Shown here one piece after another: positions 1-8,943 of a stretch of DNA of 64,000 nt. The position numbers were made by a program, and so were the translations under genes. Origin of the DNA: Sphingopyxis yananensis. GTDB lineage: Bacteria; Pseudomonadota; Alphaproteobacteria; Sphingomonadales; Sphingomonadaceae. Where the stretch lies: positions 1-64,000 of the forward strand of contig NZ_JAJEWI010000012.1 in assembly GCF_020687785.1 (NCBI RefSeq), read 5' to 3'. Below the pieces are notes generated by a model. The model had not been told where the DNA came from, searched no databases, and saw only the letters and a list, made by a program, of their open reading frames with translations. The number at the start of each line of letters is the position of its first letter. Position 1 is the first letter of the stretch.

Positions 1-515
1 AAATGCAACAGGTCCACATTCACGCCCACACGCTGGGGCCGTCCGACTGCCTGCACCAACGCCAGCGCCGCTGAAAGGGATGGGATTTGCGATACCGGAT
101 AAAATTCCAGCGCAACGCCCAGCCCATGTTTTTCGGCCAAATCGCTGAACGCACCAAAATTGTCCAAGCGTCGTTGGCTGTCCCGATCATAGACCAAAGC
201 ATTGACCAGCTTCGCCCCCAATTCCGCTGCGCAGGCCAAGGCGGGTTCCAAATCCGCAACGTGGGTGCGGCCTGCCAAGGTGAAGGGATAGGCCAAATCC
301 AGCCCAATGTTCAGCGCCGCCATATGCGAGCGCAAGGCCCGCCGCTGGGCGGCATCACCATACAGGTCAAATGCAGGCATGTGCGGCAACACCGCCATCG
401 GTTCCATGAACAGGCAAATGGCATCACAGCCAGCCTCGGCGGCAGCACTGACCAATTCCATAGGCCCCGCATCCACCGCGGTCAGATGATCCAATGCCAA
501 TCCTGTCATATTCAT
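1..515 (-). CDS. Sugar phosphate isomerase/epimerase-like TIM-barrel protein (3' end outside window)
   Basis: Reading the minus strand from the ATG at 513-515 gives 171 codons with no stop before the window edge, so the gene is partial at its 3' end. The protein starts MNMTGLALDHL and contains AGCDAICLF, LNIGLDLAYPF, ELGAKLVNALVYDRD and LGVALEFYP. This strand and residue pattern is that of the xylose-isomerase-like / AP endonuclease 2 TIM-barrel family, in which Glu and His residues at strand ends bind a metal. The substrate cannot be told; relatives include hydroxypyruvate isomerases, sugar epimerases and IolE/IolI-type enzymes. It diverges from the SnoaL-like gene at 552 with only 36 bp between them. 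An alternative start is the ATG two codons later. Confidence in the family is good, in function low. Confidence 0.78.
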   Translation of the reverse strand, partial: MNMTGLALDHLTAVDAGPMELVSAAAEAGCDAICLFMEPMAVLPHMPAFDLYGDAAQRRALRSHMAALNIGLDLAYPFTLAGRTHVADLEPALACAAELGAKLVNALVYDRDSQRRLDNFGAFSDLAEKHGLGVALEFYPVSQIPSLSAALALVQAVGRPQRVGVNVDLLH

Positions 516-551
516 AGTCCCAAATTATCATGTGAAAGCGAGCAAAAGACG

Positions 552-986
552 ATGAGCCACGAAAGCAAAATTGCGAACCTACTCTATCTATATGCCGAAC
601 GAATGGATGGCGGAGATTTGGACGGGGCAGCCCTATTATTCCGTCACGCGGATATCATGGTTCTGGGCAAGGATGCACCCATAAATCATCAGGAATTAAG
701 GGAAATTTGGAACAATTTTGTCCAAATTCACCCCTGCGGAACCCCGCGTACCAAACATATTGTGTCCAACCCGATTATCGATGTGGATGACGCGGGGACC
801 AAGGCAAGCTGTCGGTCCTATTACACCGTCTTGCAACAGACGGACGAACTGCCGTTGCAAATCATCGCTGCGGGCCGATATCATGATCGCTTCCAGCGCG
901 TGGACGGCGAATGGCGCTTTGTCTTTCGCGATTATCGCCTATTCGACCATGTGGGGGACGTCAGCCAACATTTGAAACACATGTAA
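552..986 (+). CDS. SnoaL/NTF2-like protein 1 (144 aa)
   Basis: A small alpha+beta-barrel protein of the NTF2/SnoaL superfamily, whose members include polyketide cyclases, ketosteroid isomerases, dehydratases and small ring-hydroxylating subunits. Seen: an N-terminal helix with YAERMDGGDLDGAALLF, the typical opening of the fold, then the HIVSNPIIDVDD and CRSYYTVLQQ strands and a C-terminal WRFVFRDYRLFDHVGD. The frame is open further upstream (to 87), but the upstream part is antisense to the isomerase-like gene and the fold begins at this ATG. It is one of three SnoaL-like proteins within 7 kb (also 4781 and 6522), which suggests enzymes or binding proteins of one catabolic route. It is followed by a strong terminator. 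No catalytic residue can be assigned by sight. Confidence 0.85.
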   Translation: MSHESKIANLLYLYAERMDGGDLDGAALLFRHADIMVLGKDAPINHQELREIWNNFVQIHPCGTPRTKHIVSNPIIDVDDAGTKASCRSYYTVLQQTDELPLQIIAAGRYHDRFQRVDGEWRFVFRDYRLFDHVGDVSQHLKHM

Positions 987-1040
987 TCGCCGTTGAGCAC
1001 CGCCGCGCGGCGGTCATGCGTTCACAAAAAGCAAAACAAC

Positions 1041-1079
1041 AAAAAAGGCCCCGTGCGAACCAACGCACGGGGCCTTTTT
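1041..1079. terminator. Bidirectional rho-independent terminator
   Basis: Perfect inverted repeat AAAAAGGCCCCGTGCG / CGCACGGGGCCTTTTT with a 6-nt loop. The A-tract on the left and T-tract on the right serve both strands. It lies between the convergent SnoaL-like gene ending at 986 and the TonB receptor ending at 1094. Confidence 0.93.
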
Positions 1080-1093
1080 ATCAATTCAAGAAA

Positions 1094-3412
1094 TTAGAAG
1101 CCCAAACGTGCTTCCACGCCGATGGTCCGTGGCTCTTGATAGGTCTTGGCTGCGCCCGTGAAGCCAGTCGCCAAGGTTCCACCGATTGCGGCCGAATAGG
1201 TGCTGCCGCGATGGTCCAGCAAATTGTCTGCAAAGACCGACAGCTTAAACTCTGCACCCGAAGCGGTCGGACGCTTGAAGCTGATCCGTGCATTCAACAG
1301 CTTGGATGGGTCGCTGAAATAAAAGTCACGACCAACAACCGCGCGTCCAGCGGCGACCGAACCCGATACCTTACCTTGATAGCCATAATTGGCATGCAGG
1401 CTGAATTCTGCATCATCAGCCGTCCGCAAGAATGTCCAATCACCGCCAAAATTATAGCTATATTTGGGAACAAACGGCAAATAGAGATAAGGTGCAGCAT
1501 TATCGCCCTGATCCAAGACTTGGTCGAAGACCGAGCCTGGGATCACATCCACTTGCTTCACATTCTGGTCCATATAGCTGAATGAACCATAGAAAGAGAA
1601 GTCATTGCTGAGGCGCAGTGTCGCATCCAGTTCAACACCCTTGATCGACGCACGGCCCGCATTGCTGGTCGCGATGATTGTCTGATCATTGGTTTCCAAA
1701 TAATCGACCTGCAGATCGTTGAAGTCATTATAGAAAGCAGCAAGGTTCAGCGTCAAACGACGGTCGAACAATTGCGACTTAAAGCCGGCTTCCCATGCCT
1801 TGACCTTTTCGGGGCCAAAGGTGTTGGCAAAATTCAGGGTCGATTCTGCGGAACCACCAGCCTTATAGGATTGCGAATATTTCGCATAGGTCATCAAATT
1901 GCTGGTCCACTCAACAGCCAAATTGGCCATTGGGCTGAAATTATCAAAGCTTTGGTTATTATATTCGCGTGGGTTCAGAACCTCTGGATCCGCGTCATAG
2001 GTGACACGGTCCGCACTGCGCTTATCCTTGGTGTAACGCGCACCCACCGTCAGCTTCAATCGATCGTCCAACACCCCTGGAGTCCATGTCGATTGAGCAT
2101 AAGCGGCATAAGATTTGGACAGCGTGTTCACGTCGCGGCCTGAATATGCATCAAAGCCACCCGAGAGGGCATCTGTATAGAGATAAACACTATGGTTATC
2201 AGCTTTATGGCGGCCCTTTTCACGATAGAAATATAAACCGCCCGTAAAGGTCAGGCGATCATTAATGTCACCTACCAATTGCAGTTCCTGCGAATATTGG
2301 CTGGTGCGATAATAATGATCCTGTTCAACCGTTAGGTTAAATTCATTACCTGCTGGAACCAAACCTGCCGTCGAATAAACCGCGCCATAGTTCACATCTT
2401 GCGTAGCGCGGAAACCGCGATAGGCCGACAGGCTGCGGATTTGGAACTTGTCGCTGATATCCCATTCCAACGTCAACTGATGGTCGACGAATTTGGAAAC
2501 GCTATAATCCAGATCCAGCGTAGTATAAGTCCGATCTTTGTCGGCTACATAGCCGTCCAACACCAAATCATTATTGATATAATAGTTTGGCGTGGTGCGA
2601 ACGCGGCCAAGGTTGAAGCCATAGTTGGCCGTAAAATTATCGGTTGGGGCCCATTTCACGGCCAAACGGCCAGCGAATTGGTTGAAATCATTGTAATTGC
2701 GGTCCGAGTCGCCATTCTTGACCCAGCCATCCTTGTCCACATAGGTCAGCGAGCCTTTGACCGAGATATTGGCAAATTCTGGCAAATCAATGGTACCAAG
2801 CGCACGCACCAAATTGCGGCTGCCGGTCGCCAAGGTCACATTGCCGCCCAATTCGCCGCTTGGCTTTTTGGTAATGATATTCACCGCGCCGCCCGTGGTG
2901 TTGCGGCCATAGAGCGTGCCCTGTGGGCCGCGCAAAACTTCGATACGCTCTGGATCACCCAAATCCAACAGCGCGCCTTGCGGACGACCGATATAGAAAC
3001 CATCCATATACAGACCCACACCGCCGTCGCGGGTGATTTGGCCTACGTCACCAGCGCCTTGGCCGCGCATGGTTAGGGTCAATGTGTCCGACGCGTTCGG
3101 ATAGGCTGTGACCTTCAAGCTAGGCGCAGCAGCGGCCAAGCTGTTCAAATTGGTGACTCCTTGGTTCACCAATGTTTCGCTGGTCAATGCGGTCATGGCG
3201 ACCGGAACTTTTTGCAGGCTTTCCGAACGACGCTGAGCCGTCACGATGATTTCGCCCGGTACATAAGCACCGCTTTCGGCTTCGCTAGCCTGCTGGTCAT
3301 CAGCGCTGCTTTCGTTGGCATGGGCCATGCCTGACTGCAAAATCAGGGCCGCAAAAACCGGCAGCAAAAGCGAGCGATTAACGCGTGGAGCATTTATATT
3401 ATTTCTACGCAT
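1094..3412 (-). CDS. TonB-dependent receptor 1 (772 aa)
   Basis: An outer-membrane active transporter that takes up a ligand using TonB-ExbBD energy. A signal peptide (hydrophobic LLLPVFAALILQSG, cleavage near MAHA|NE, residue about 33) is followed by a TonB-box-like GEIIVTAQRR, a plug domain with LTMRGQG, RIEVLRGPQGTLYGRNTTGGAVNI, and a long beta-barrel ending in GVEARLGF. The C-terminal Phe is the usual outer-membrane targeting signal. The ATG has a GGGAGA ribosome site about 10 nt upstream. It is monocistronic between two hairpins. The plug (VGLYMDGFYIGRPQGALLDL) resembles receptors found in sphingomonad aromatic and terpenoid catabolic islands rather than siderophore receptors, so a hydrophobic carbon substrate used by the surrounding enzymes is likely, but this is inference. 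Confidence 0.95.
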   Translation of the reverse strand: MRRNNINAPRVNRSLLLPVFAALILQSGMAHANESSADDQQASEAESGAYVPGEIIVTAQRRSESLQKVPVAMTALTSETLVNQGVTNLNSLAAAAPSLKVTAYPNASDTLTLTMRGQGAGDVGQITRDGGVGLYMDGFYIGRPQGALLDLGDPERIEVLRGPQGTLYGRNTTGGAVNIITKKPSGELGGNVTLATGSRNLVRALGTIDLPEFANISVKGSLTYVDKDGWVKNGDSDRNYNDFNQFAGRLAVKWAPTDNFTANYGFNLGRVRTTPNYYINNDLVLDGYVADKDRTYTTLDLDYSVSKFVDHQLTLEWDISDKFQIRSLSAYRGFRATQDVNYGAVYSTAGLVPAGNEFNLTVEQDHYYRTSQYSQELQLVGDINDRLTFTGGLYFYREKGRHKADNHSVYLYTDALSGGFDAYSGRDVNTLSKSYAAYAQSTWTPGVLDDRLKLTVGARYTKDKRSADRVTYDADPEVLNPREYNNQSFDNFSPMANLAVEWTSNLMTYAKYSQSYKAGGSAESTLNFANTFGPEKVKAWEAGFKSQLFDRRLTLNLAAFYNDFNDLQVDYLETNDQTIIATSNAGRASIKGVELDATLRLSNDFSFYGSFSYMDQNVKQVDVIPGSVFDQVLDQGDNAAPYLYLPFVPKYSYNFGGDWTFLRTADDAEFSLHANYGYQGKVSGSVAAGRAVVGRDFYFSDPSKLLNARISFKRPTASGAEFKLSVFADNLLDHRGSTYSAAIGGTLATGFTGAAKTYQEPRTIGVEARLGF

Positions 3413-3580
3413 ATCAAATCGTCTCCCGATTATAAAAGAATGTTTGCGTTATCTATCATCTGCCAGATGGCATTTTTTTGGCATTTGTCAAAAGATTTGA
3501 ACATGAGACGGCATGACTTTCATCAACAAAGTGTAAATATCTGTAATTATGGTGATAAATTTGCAACAATAAGATATCAA

Positions 3581-3631
3581 AAACAAAACGGCCCGTTATG
3601 TTGCAGTGCAACATAACGGGCCGTTTTGTTT
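3581..3631. terminator. Perfect 25-bp inverted repeat, likely terminator
   Basis: Arms 3581-3605 and 3607-3631 are exact inverse complements around a single central G (core CGGCCCGTTATGTTGCA). It lies 24 bp after the stop of the minus-strand DUF1214 gene. On that strand the stem ends in a mixed T-rich stretch (GTTTTGTTT), consistent with termination. It also insulates the TonB receptor promoter. Confidence 0.8.
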
Positions 3632-3654
3632 GATAGAATACGAATCAATATTGG

Positions 3655-4749
3655 TTATTTAACCTTCACAACGCGGCATTCCGGTACGGGATATTGCTGC
3701 GCACCAATCCAGCGCAATAAACCTGTCCCTTGACGGTGACCAGCCAAGTCAATCCAGTTGCCATAGCCTTTATCTTGTTCGGCACAGACCAAAACAACAC
3801 TGCCGTCCGCTTCATATTGAACCTGTGTATTGTTCACCCACACTTTTTGATGAACATGGTCCAGCGACTCCATCCACCAATTGTCGATCTGGAAATTCCA
3901 CATGCGGCAGGGTGGCGGGGTAAAACGCAATTCCAACGCTTCGTCCGCCGCCAAATCAAAATATAAATGGCCATACCAAATATTGGGATCACCGCCTGCG
4001 GTTTGGAAAAAAGCTTGTTCCTTTTCATGAATTTGGTTCGGGGTTTGTTGGAACATCTCCGACCAATCAGCAAATGTATTGGCGGTCCCACGAACCCATG
4101 CGGCGGATGCCTGCAATTGTTGACGAATTTTCTCTGCCGTTAAAATATCTGGCACGGCTGGACCATCACCGATCCGCTCCACCTTCACATCAGCGGCGAC
4201 TTCGGTGTTTTTGTCGTTAAAGGTTTGGCGGACGATCAACAGGCTGCTGTCATCGGCCATGGGCAACCAATTGCCAGGCTGCGGGGTGCAGCTGGCGATA
4301 ATTTCGAAACTGCCGTCTGGACCAAATTCCATATCGTCAAATTCCAGCTCGCCCGTCGACGCCATGGTGCCGTCAATCGCGTAGCGGTTCGCTTTGCTGC
4401 CGATGCTGAAATAAGGAACGCTGTTGCGCTTGCCGGTAATACGATAGGTGCGGCTGGGGTTCACCACACATTGCTGATACAGATTGTCAGGATTGTCCGC
4501 CCCAATTTTCAGCTTGTCATCGCACAGCAAAAACAAGCGTGGAAAATCTGGGTCCGCGCTGTCCACCATCATATTCAGCGACGTACGCGCCAAACGGCTG
4601 AGATAGCGCAGACCTTCTGCCTGATCGATATCATTCAGCGGCGATGAGGGACGAGCAAGAACTTCCCCCGCTTCTGCCAATTGCGCGCAAAACTCGCGCC
4701 ATATATGGTCCAGCGCCGGAGATGGTTTGAGGCCATTGTTGTTCGCCAT
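3655..4749 (-). CDS. DUF1214 domain-containing protein (364 aa)
   Basis: A member of the DUF1214 family, which has no settled biochemical role but often sits in alphaproteobacterial catabolic clusters. Seen: the N-terminal part carries LLCDDKLKIGADNPDNLYQQ and YRITGKRNSVPYFSIG. The C-terminal DUF1214 signature has FTPPPCRMWNFQIDNWWME, NWIDLAGHRQGTGLLRW and a final PVPECRVVKV. There is no signal peptide, so it is probably cytoplasmic. The ATG at 4747-4749 is preferred because AAAGGA lies about 7 nt upstream; a TTG two codons earlier is possible. Only about 30 bp separate it from the divergent SnoaL-like gene at 4781, so the two promoters must overlap the opposite coding starts or be regulated together. 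The substrate is unknown. Confidence 0.85.
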   Translation of the reverse strand: MANNNGLKPSPALDHIWREFCAQLAEAGEVLARPSSPLNDIDQAEGLRYLSRLARTSLNMMVDSADPDFPRLFLLCDDKLKIGADNPDNLYQQCVVNPSRTYRITGKRNSVPYFSIGSKANRYAIDGTMASTGELEFDDMEFGPDGSFEIIASCTPQPGNWLPMADDSSLLIVRQTFNDKNTEVAADVKVERIGDGPAVPDILTAEKIRQQLQASAAWVRGTANTFADWSEMFQQTPNQIHEKEQAFFQTAGGDPNIWYGHLYFDLAADEALELRFTPPPCRMWNFQIDNWWMESLDHVHQKVWVNNTQVQYEADGSVVLVCAEQDKGYGNWIDLAGHRQGTGLLRWIGAQQYPVPECRVVKVK

Positions 4750-4780
4750 GTTCAATCCTTTTCACCCATAGGAAAATATC

Positions 4781-5257
4781 GTGTCAAATATGTTGGAGAG
4801 CCTCGTCGCGCGCGTGCAATTGCTTGAAGATCGCGAAGCTCTGCGAAACCTGATCGCCCATTATGGCCCCTTGGCCGACAGCGGAGACAGCGAGGCCGTG
4901 AGCCAATTGTGGGATGTCGCCGGCAGCTATGAAGTGCTGGGATTTGCCAAAGCGACCGGCCAACAAGCCATTGCCGGATTGATTGAATCGGATGAACATC
5001 AATCCTTGATGCGCGATGGCTGTGCTCATCTGCTGGGCCCCGCCGCGCTGACCATCACGGGGGATAGCGCCGTCGCGACGGGCCACAGCATCGTTTTTCG
5101 TCGCAGCGACACCGGCTTTATCGTCTATCGCGTGTCCGCCAATCATTGGCAATTCACGCGCGGCCCAAATGGCTGGTTGGTCAGCCATCGGACCAATGCC
5201 TTGTTGAACGGCGACGAGGCGGCACGGGCGCTGCTGCATCCTTATCCGGCGAGCTGA
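4781..5257 (+). CDS. SnoaL/NTF2-like protein 2 (158 aa)
   Basis: Second NTF2-like protein of the block. The N-terminal VQLLEDREALRNLIAHYGPLADSGD is the characteristic first helix of SnoaL_4-type proteins. A FRRSDTGFIVYRVSANHWQF strand pair and WLVSHRTNALLNG complete the cone-shaped fold. The start is either GTG at 4781 (with AGGAAA 5-10 nt upstream) or ATG at 4790, three codons in; GTG is kept because of the ribosome site. The gene diverges from the DUF1214 gene and its last 16 bp overlap the convergent SDR gene. Relatives act as dehydratases, isomerases or small oxygenase subunits; none can be chosen from sequence alone. Confidence 0.85.
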   Translation: MSNMLESLVARVQLLEDREALRNLIAHYGPLADSGDSEAVSQLWDVAGSYEVLGFAKATGQQAIAGLIESDEHQSLMRDGCAHLLGPAALTITGDSAVATGHSIVFRRSDTGFIVYRVSANHWQFTRGPNGWLVSHRTNALLNGDEAARALLHPYPAS

Positions 5258-5997
5258 CCACCATCGACAACCATCAGCGACCCTGTCACCTTGCGCGCCC
5301 GTTCGCCCGCCAAGAACAGGAACATATTGGCGATATCGTCAGGGTCGCAGCTTCCGTCCTTCAGCTTGGGGGCATTGCGCATCACCAAGTCCCAATTCAC
5401 ATCGCCTTCGGGCGGCGCGGTTAATTCGGTCATTGGGGTGTTCACTTGTCCTGGGCAAATGGCGTTTACACGCACGCCCTTGGCGCCAAATTCAATCGCC
5501 AAGCCTTTGGTGATCGCCGCGACAGCATGTTTTGATGCCGAATAAGCGATGGTGTAAGCAATACCCTGAAGCGCCGCCGCCGACGCGGTATTCACAATAT
5601 TGCCGCCCGATTTGACCAAATGGGGCAAGGCCGCCTGACACAGCGCGAAAACGCTGGTGGTGTTGATGCGCATGACTTTTTCAAAATCATCGATCGAGAA
5701 TTCTTCCGACGGACCCCACATCAAAACACCGGAAATATTGCACAAAACGTCCAGACCATTGACGGCGGCAACGTCCACCAAGCGGCGGCAGCTATCAATA
5801 TCCATCGCGTCATAGGGCTGAATCACGGGCTGACGCGCCATCATGGCAGCGGTTTCTTCAAGGCCAGCGACATTGCGATCGGCAATGGTCAGATTCGCGC
5901 CTTCGGCCGCAAAACGCAAAGCCGTCGCACGGCCAATGCCGGACGCCGCGCCTGTCACCAAAATATTCTTGCCGGCAAAATCACCCAATGTCGTCAT
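5242..5997 (-). CDS. Short-chain dehydrogenase/reductase (251 aa)
   Basis: A classical SDR, an NAD(P)-dependent oxidoreductase that interconverts an alcohol and a ketone in the cytoplasm. Seen: cofactor motif TGAASGIG near residues 13-20, the NIS-G motif in place of NNAG, a catalytic Ser in NTASAAAL, YSASK as the Tyr-x3-Lys pair, and a C-terminal SLMVVDGGQLAG tail. The Asp in ADRNV after the second strand suggests NAD preference. The frame extends 16 codons upstream, but MTTLGDFAGKNILVTG is the normal start for the family. Its 3' end overlaps the convergent SnoaL-like gene. It probably oxidises a secondary alcohol intermediate of the local pathway; the substrate is unknown. Confidence 0.92.
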   Translation of the reverse strand: MTTLGDFAGKNILVTGAASGIGRATALRFAAEGANLTIADRNVAGLEETAAMMARQPVIQPYDAMDIDSCRRLVDVAAVNGLDVLCNISGVLMWGPSEEFSIDDFEKVMRINTTSVFALCQAALPHLVKSGGNIVNTASAAALQGIAYTIAYSASKHAVAAITKGLAIEFGAKGVRVNAICPGQVNTPMTELTAPPEGDVNWDLVMRNAPKLKDGSCDPDDIANMFLFLAGERARKVTGSLMVVDGGQLAG

Positions 5998-6154
5998 GCT
6001 GATATCTTTCGTCAGCACCCACTGGGCAAGCCTGCGTGGGCGCAAGGTTGTAAATCATTATCGTGGCAAACTGGCGGCGTGTGACGCCGAAAACCCAATA
6101 TTTGGGGCCGAATCTCGGGGACAGAGGCCAAGGATCAAAGCCCTATCGCCTGCC

Positions 6155-6385
6155 TTAATGCGAGGTAATCAGCGCCATCGTCTGGGGCGATACCATCGGA
6201 TATTGCGCCGCATAAGCCGCTGTTCCGACAGAAAATTCACCAGTTTGCCGTTCTTGAATCCGTAAGTGCGCGGCCTGATTCTGGCTGTCGCTATATGTTG
6301 TTGTCGCCATTTTCACGGGCGCCGTCGGTGCGCCAATCATCATGAAAATAGGGGTCAGCAGCGCCGCTGCAGCCAATCTCAACAT
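6155..6385 (-). CDS. Small putative secreted protein (76 aa), hypothetical
   Basis: Begins MLRLAAAALLTPIFMMIGAP, a good short signal peptide, with GGGAGG about 10 nt before the ATG, which argues that the frame is translated. The remaining 50 or so residues are polar and Gln/Ser/Thr-rich (SDSQNQAAHLRIQERQ). No family is recognised. It lies alone between the SDR start and the plus-strand SnoaL-like gene. Codon pattern cannot confirm it at this length, so it stays tentative. Confidence 0.5.
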   Translation of the reverse strand: MLRLAAAALLTPIFMMIGAPTAPVKMATTTYSDSQNQAAHLRIQERQTGEFSVGTAAYAAQYPMVSPQTMALITSH

Positions 6386-6521
6386 ATTACCCTTGCCTCC
6401 CAAAATTTAATTTGCGCTTCCGTTTTATCGAAAGGCTTATGATTCATTGACATCCATGGTAGTTTAATTGTTTAATTCGTCAATTAAAGATATCAAATTT
6501 ACGCAAATTTAGGATTTGGCA

Positions 6522-7151
6522 ATGTCATCATTATCGATTGAAGCCCGTCTGGACCGTCTGGAATCGCTGGATCAAATTCGCCAACTTCCTGCGAAATACG
6601 CCCTTTGTCTCGACATGCGGGATATGGATATGATGGTGACGCTGTTCCCCGACGATGTTCGCGTGGGCAAGGATTCCAGCGGTCGTCAGGCTTTGCGCGC
6701 CTATATGGACCGCACGTTGCGCAGCCCCTTCACCGGCACATCCCACCATATTGGTGGCCATATTATTGAATTTGACGATGCCGACCACGCCCATGGCATT
6801 GTCTATTCCAAGAATGAGCATGAAACCGGTGACGAGTGGGTGATCATGCAAATGATGTATTCCGACGAATATATCCGCCGCGACGGCCAATGGTTTTTCG
6901 CCCGCCGCCTGCCGCTTTATTGGTATGCCACCGATTTGAACAAACCGCCTGTGGGCGACCAGAAAATGCGCTGGCCCGACAGCGACCCCGTCGATGGCAA
7001 TTTCCACAAATTATTCCCCAGCTACGAAGAATTTTGGAGCCGCGATGGCGACCATGGTGGCCCCGTTCCCGAAGCCGCGCCCTTGGAGCAATTTTTAAAC
7101 CATATGCGGCGCGGTCAAGCCGCACCCAAGGTCAAGGTCCGCGCGGACTGA
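6522..7151 (+). CDS. SnoaL/NTF2-like protein 3 (209 aa)
   Basis: Third NTF2-like protein, longer than the other two through a C-terminal extension. The fold is visible in RLDRLESLDQIRQLPAKYALCLDMRDMDMMVTLF, FTGTSHHIGGHIIEF and DGQWFFARRLPLYWYATD. The tail carries FPSYEEFWSRDGDHGGPVPE. The ATG has AGGA about 7 nt upstream. It reads into the GMC oxidoreductase and alcohol dehydrogenase genes (151-bp gap), so it may be their promoter-proximal partner. Proteins of this size in the superfamily include dehydratase-like enzymes; catalytic residues are not assignable here. Confidence 0.87.
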   Translation: MSSLSIEARLDRLESLDQIRQLPAKYALCLDMRDMDMMVTLFPDDVRVGKDSSGRQALRAYMDRTLRSPFTGTSHHIGGHIIEFDDADHAHGIVYSKNEHETGDEWVIMQMMYSDEYIRRDGQWFFARRLPLYWYATDLNKPPVGDQKMRWPDSDPVDGNFHKLFPSYEEFWSRDGDHGGPVPEAAPLEQFLNHMRRGQAAPKVKVRAD

Positions 7152-7302
7152 CGCTGCAAAGCGTCGCCATAGAGCATGAGTTTCAGGGGAAGGGCACCAT
7201 GGTACCGCAATTTTGCGCGTCCCCCGTCTCCTGTTTCTCTTGCGCTTTTCTTCTTGTGCGGCGCTTGCCCACAGCGCCCAGACCACCCGTTTGAGGGACA
7301 TT

Positions 7303-8943
7303 ATGAATATCGATAGCCCCTATGATTATATCATCGTCGGCGCGGGTGTTGCTGGCTGTATTTTGGCCAATCGCCTGTCGGAAAACCCCGCCCACCGCGT
7401 GCTGTTGCTGGAAGCCGGCGGCCATGACCGCAGCGCGCTAATCTCTGCGCCCGGCGGATTGTTGGGTATCATGATGTCAGGCCGCCATGCTTGGCCCTAT
7501 TTGTCCGCGCCGCAGCAACATTTGGATGGCCGCAACCTCTATGTCCCGCGCGGCAAGGTTCTGGGCGGCGGGTCGTCCATCAACGGCATGGTTTATGATC
7601 GCGGCATGCACAGCGATTATGACCGCTGGGCACAGGCTGGTAATGATGGTTGGTCCTTTGCCGAGGTCCTGCCCTATTTCAAAAAGCTAGAAAGCTTTGG
7701 TCCCTTTCCCAGCGCGTGGCACGGTCAGGATGGACCGATCCAAATCAGCCGCGCGTCGCAAGACCACCCCTTTTCCCAAGCCTTTGTCGCCGCTGGCCAG
7801 CAAGCGGGCTATGCGTTTTGCCCCGATTTTAACGGCGAACATCGCGAAGGCTTTGGACCGGTTGACCTGAATATCGGCAAGGGCAAACGATCCAGCGCCA
7901 GCCGCGCCTATCTTCATCCCATCCTATCACGTCCCAATTTAACCGTCCTGACCAAGGCTCATAGCAACCGGATTTTGTGGGATGGCACGCGGGCGAGCGG
8001 GGTCGAATATCAGCATCGCGGCGCCGTTCATACAGCCCATGCGGCACGGGAAATATTGTTAACGGCTGGCGCGATCAACTCGCCGCAATTGCTGATGCTA
8101 TCGGGCATTGGGCCTGCCGCCCATCTGGCGGACCATGGCATAAAGGTTGTCGCCGATCTGTCTGGCGTCGGGCAAAATCTGCAAGATCATTTGGCCGCGC
8201 ATGTCAAAATGCGCAGCACCAAGCCATGGTCGATGCTGCGTTACCTTAGCCCATGGCGCGGCGCTATGGCGATGGGGCAATATCTGATCAGCCGCACCGG
8301 ACCTTTGGCCGACCCTGGCATGTCGGTGGCGGCCTTTGTGAAATCCGACCCCAATTTGCCCGAGGCCGATATAAAAATGCTGCTTGTGAGCGCCCTGATG
8401 GCCAATAATGGCCGGACGATGGTGCCGCAGCATGGTTTTTACGCCCATATCAACGTGGCCCGTCCCGAAGCACGGGGCAGTGTGACTTTGGCCAGCGCCG
8501 ACCCCATGGCTCCGCCGATTATTGACCAAAATTACAATGGCACACAAAGTGATCGCGACGTGATGCGCGCTGGTGTCAAAATTGCCCGCACCATTTTCGC
8601 GCAAGCCGCCTTTGACATATGCCGTGGCCCCGAACTGGCCCCCGGCCCCGATGTGCAAAGCGACGAAGATATTGACCGCTATATCCGCACCACCGCCGAA
8701 GCGGATTATCACAGCGTCGGCACAGCCCGCATGGGCGATGATGCAGGGGCCGTCGTCAATGCCCAGCTTCAGGTTCATGCGGTACAGGGCCTGCGCGTTG
8801 TTGACGCGTCCATCATGCCGTCCATTCCGGGCGGCAATACCGCCATGCCGGTGGCCATGATCGCGGAAAAAGCCGCCGATATGATCATGGGCCGCCCTGC
8901 TTTGCCCGCCGAAAATCTCGGCCCCCTAAAAGGTCAGGCATAA
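7303..8943 (+). CDS. GMC family FAD-dependent oxidoreductase (546 aa)
   Basis: A glucose-methanol-choline family flavoenzyme that oxidises an alcohol to an aldehyde or ketone with bound FAD. Seen: [17 protein letters not shown] near residues 7-23 for FAD binding, the GMC signature [18 protein letters not shown], the second signature [18 protein letters not shown], and the C-terminal active-site region [10 protein letters not shown] followed by [19 protein letters not shown]. The length fits the choline dehydrogenase/alkan-1-ol dehydrogenase branch. The start at 7303 has GAGGGA about 6 nt upstream; 30 earlier in-frame codons lack family similarity. The stop TAA overlaps the ATG of the next gene (TAATG), so the alcohol dehydrogenase is translationally coupled. 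The two likely act on successive or alternative alcohol intermediates. Confidence 0.94.
   Translation: MNIDSPYDYIIVGAGVAGCILANRLSENPAHRVLLLEAGGHDRSALISAPGGLLGIMMSGRHAWPYLSAPQQHLDGRNLYVPRGKVLGGGSSINGMVYDRGMHSDYDRWAQAGNDGWSFAEVLPYFKKLESFGPFPSAWHGQDGPIQISRASQDHPFSQAFVAAGQQAGYAFCPDFNGEHREGFGPVDLNIGKGKRSSASRAYLHPILSRPNLTVLTKAHSNRILWDGTRASGVEYQHRGAVHTAHAAREILLTAGAINSPQLLMLSGIGPAAHLADHGIKVVADLSGVGQNLQDHLAAHVKMRSTKPWSMLRYLSPWRGAMAMGQYLISRTGPLADPGMSVAAFVKSDPNLPEADIKMLLVSALMANNGRTMVPQHGFYAHINVARPEARGSVTLASADPMAPPIIDQNYNGTQSDRDVMRAGVKIARTIFAQAAFDICRGPELAPGPDVQSDEDIDRYIRTTAEADYHSVGTARMGDDAGAVVNAQLQVHAVQGLRVVDASIMPSIPGGNTAMPVAMIAEKAADMIMGRPALPAENLGPLKGQA

Noticed and set aside
87..551. Upstream extension of the SnoaL-like gene
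   Set aside because: Antisense to the isomerase-like gene, which reads as a real protein on the other strand.
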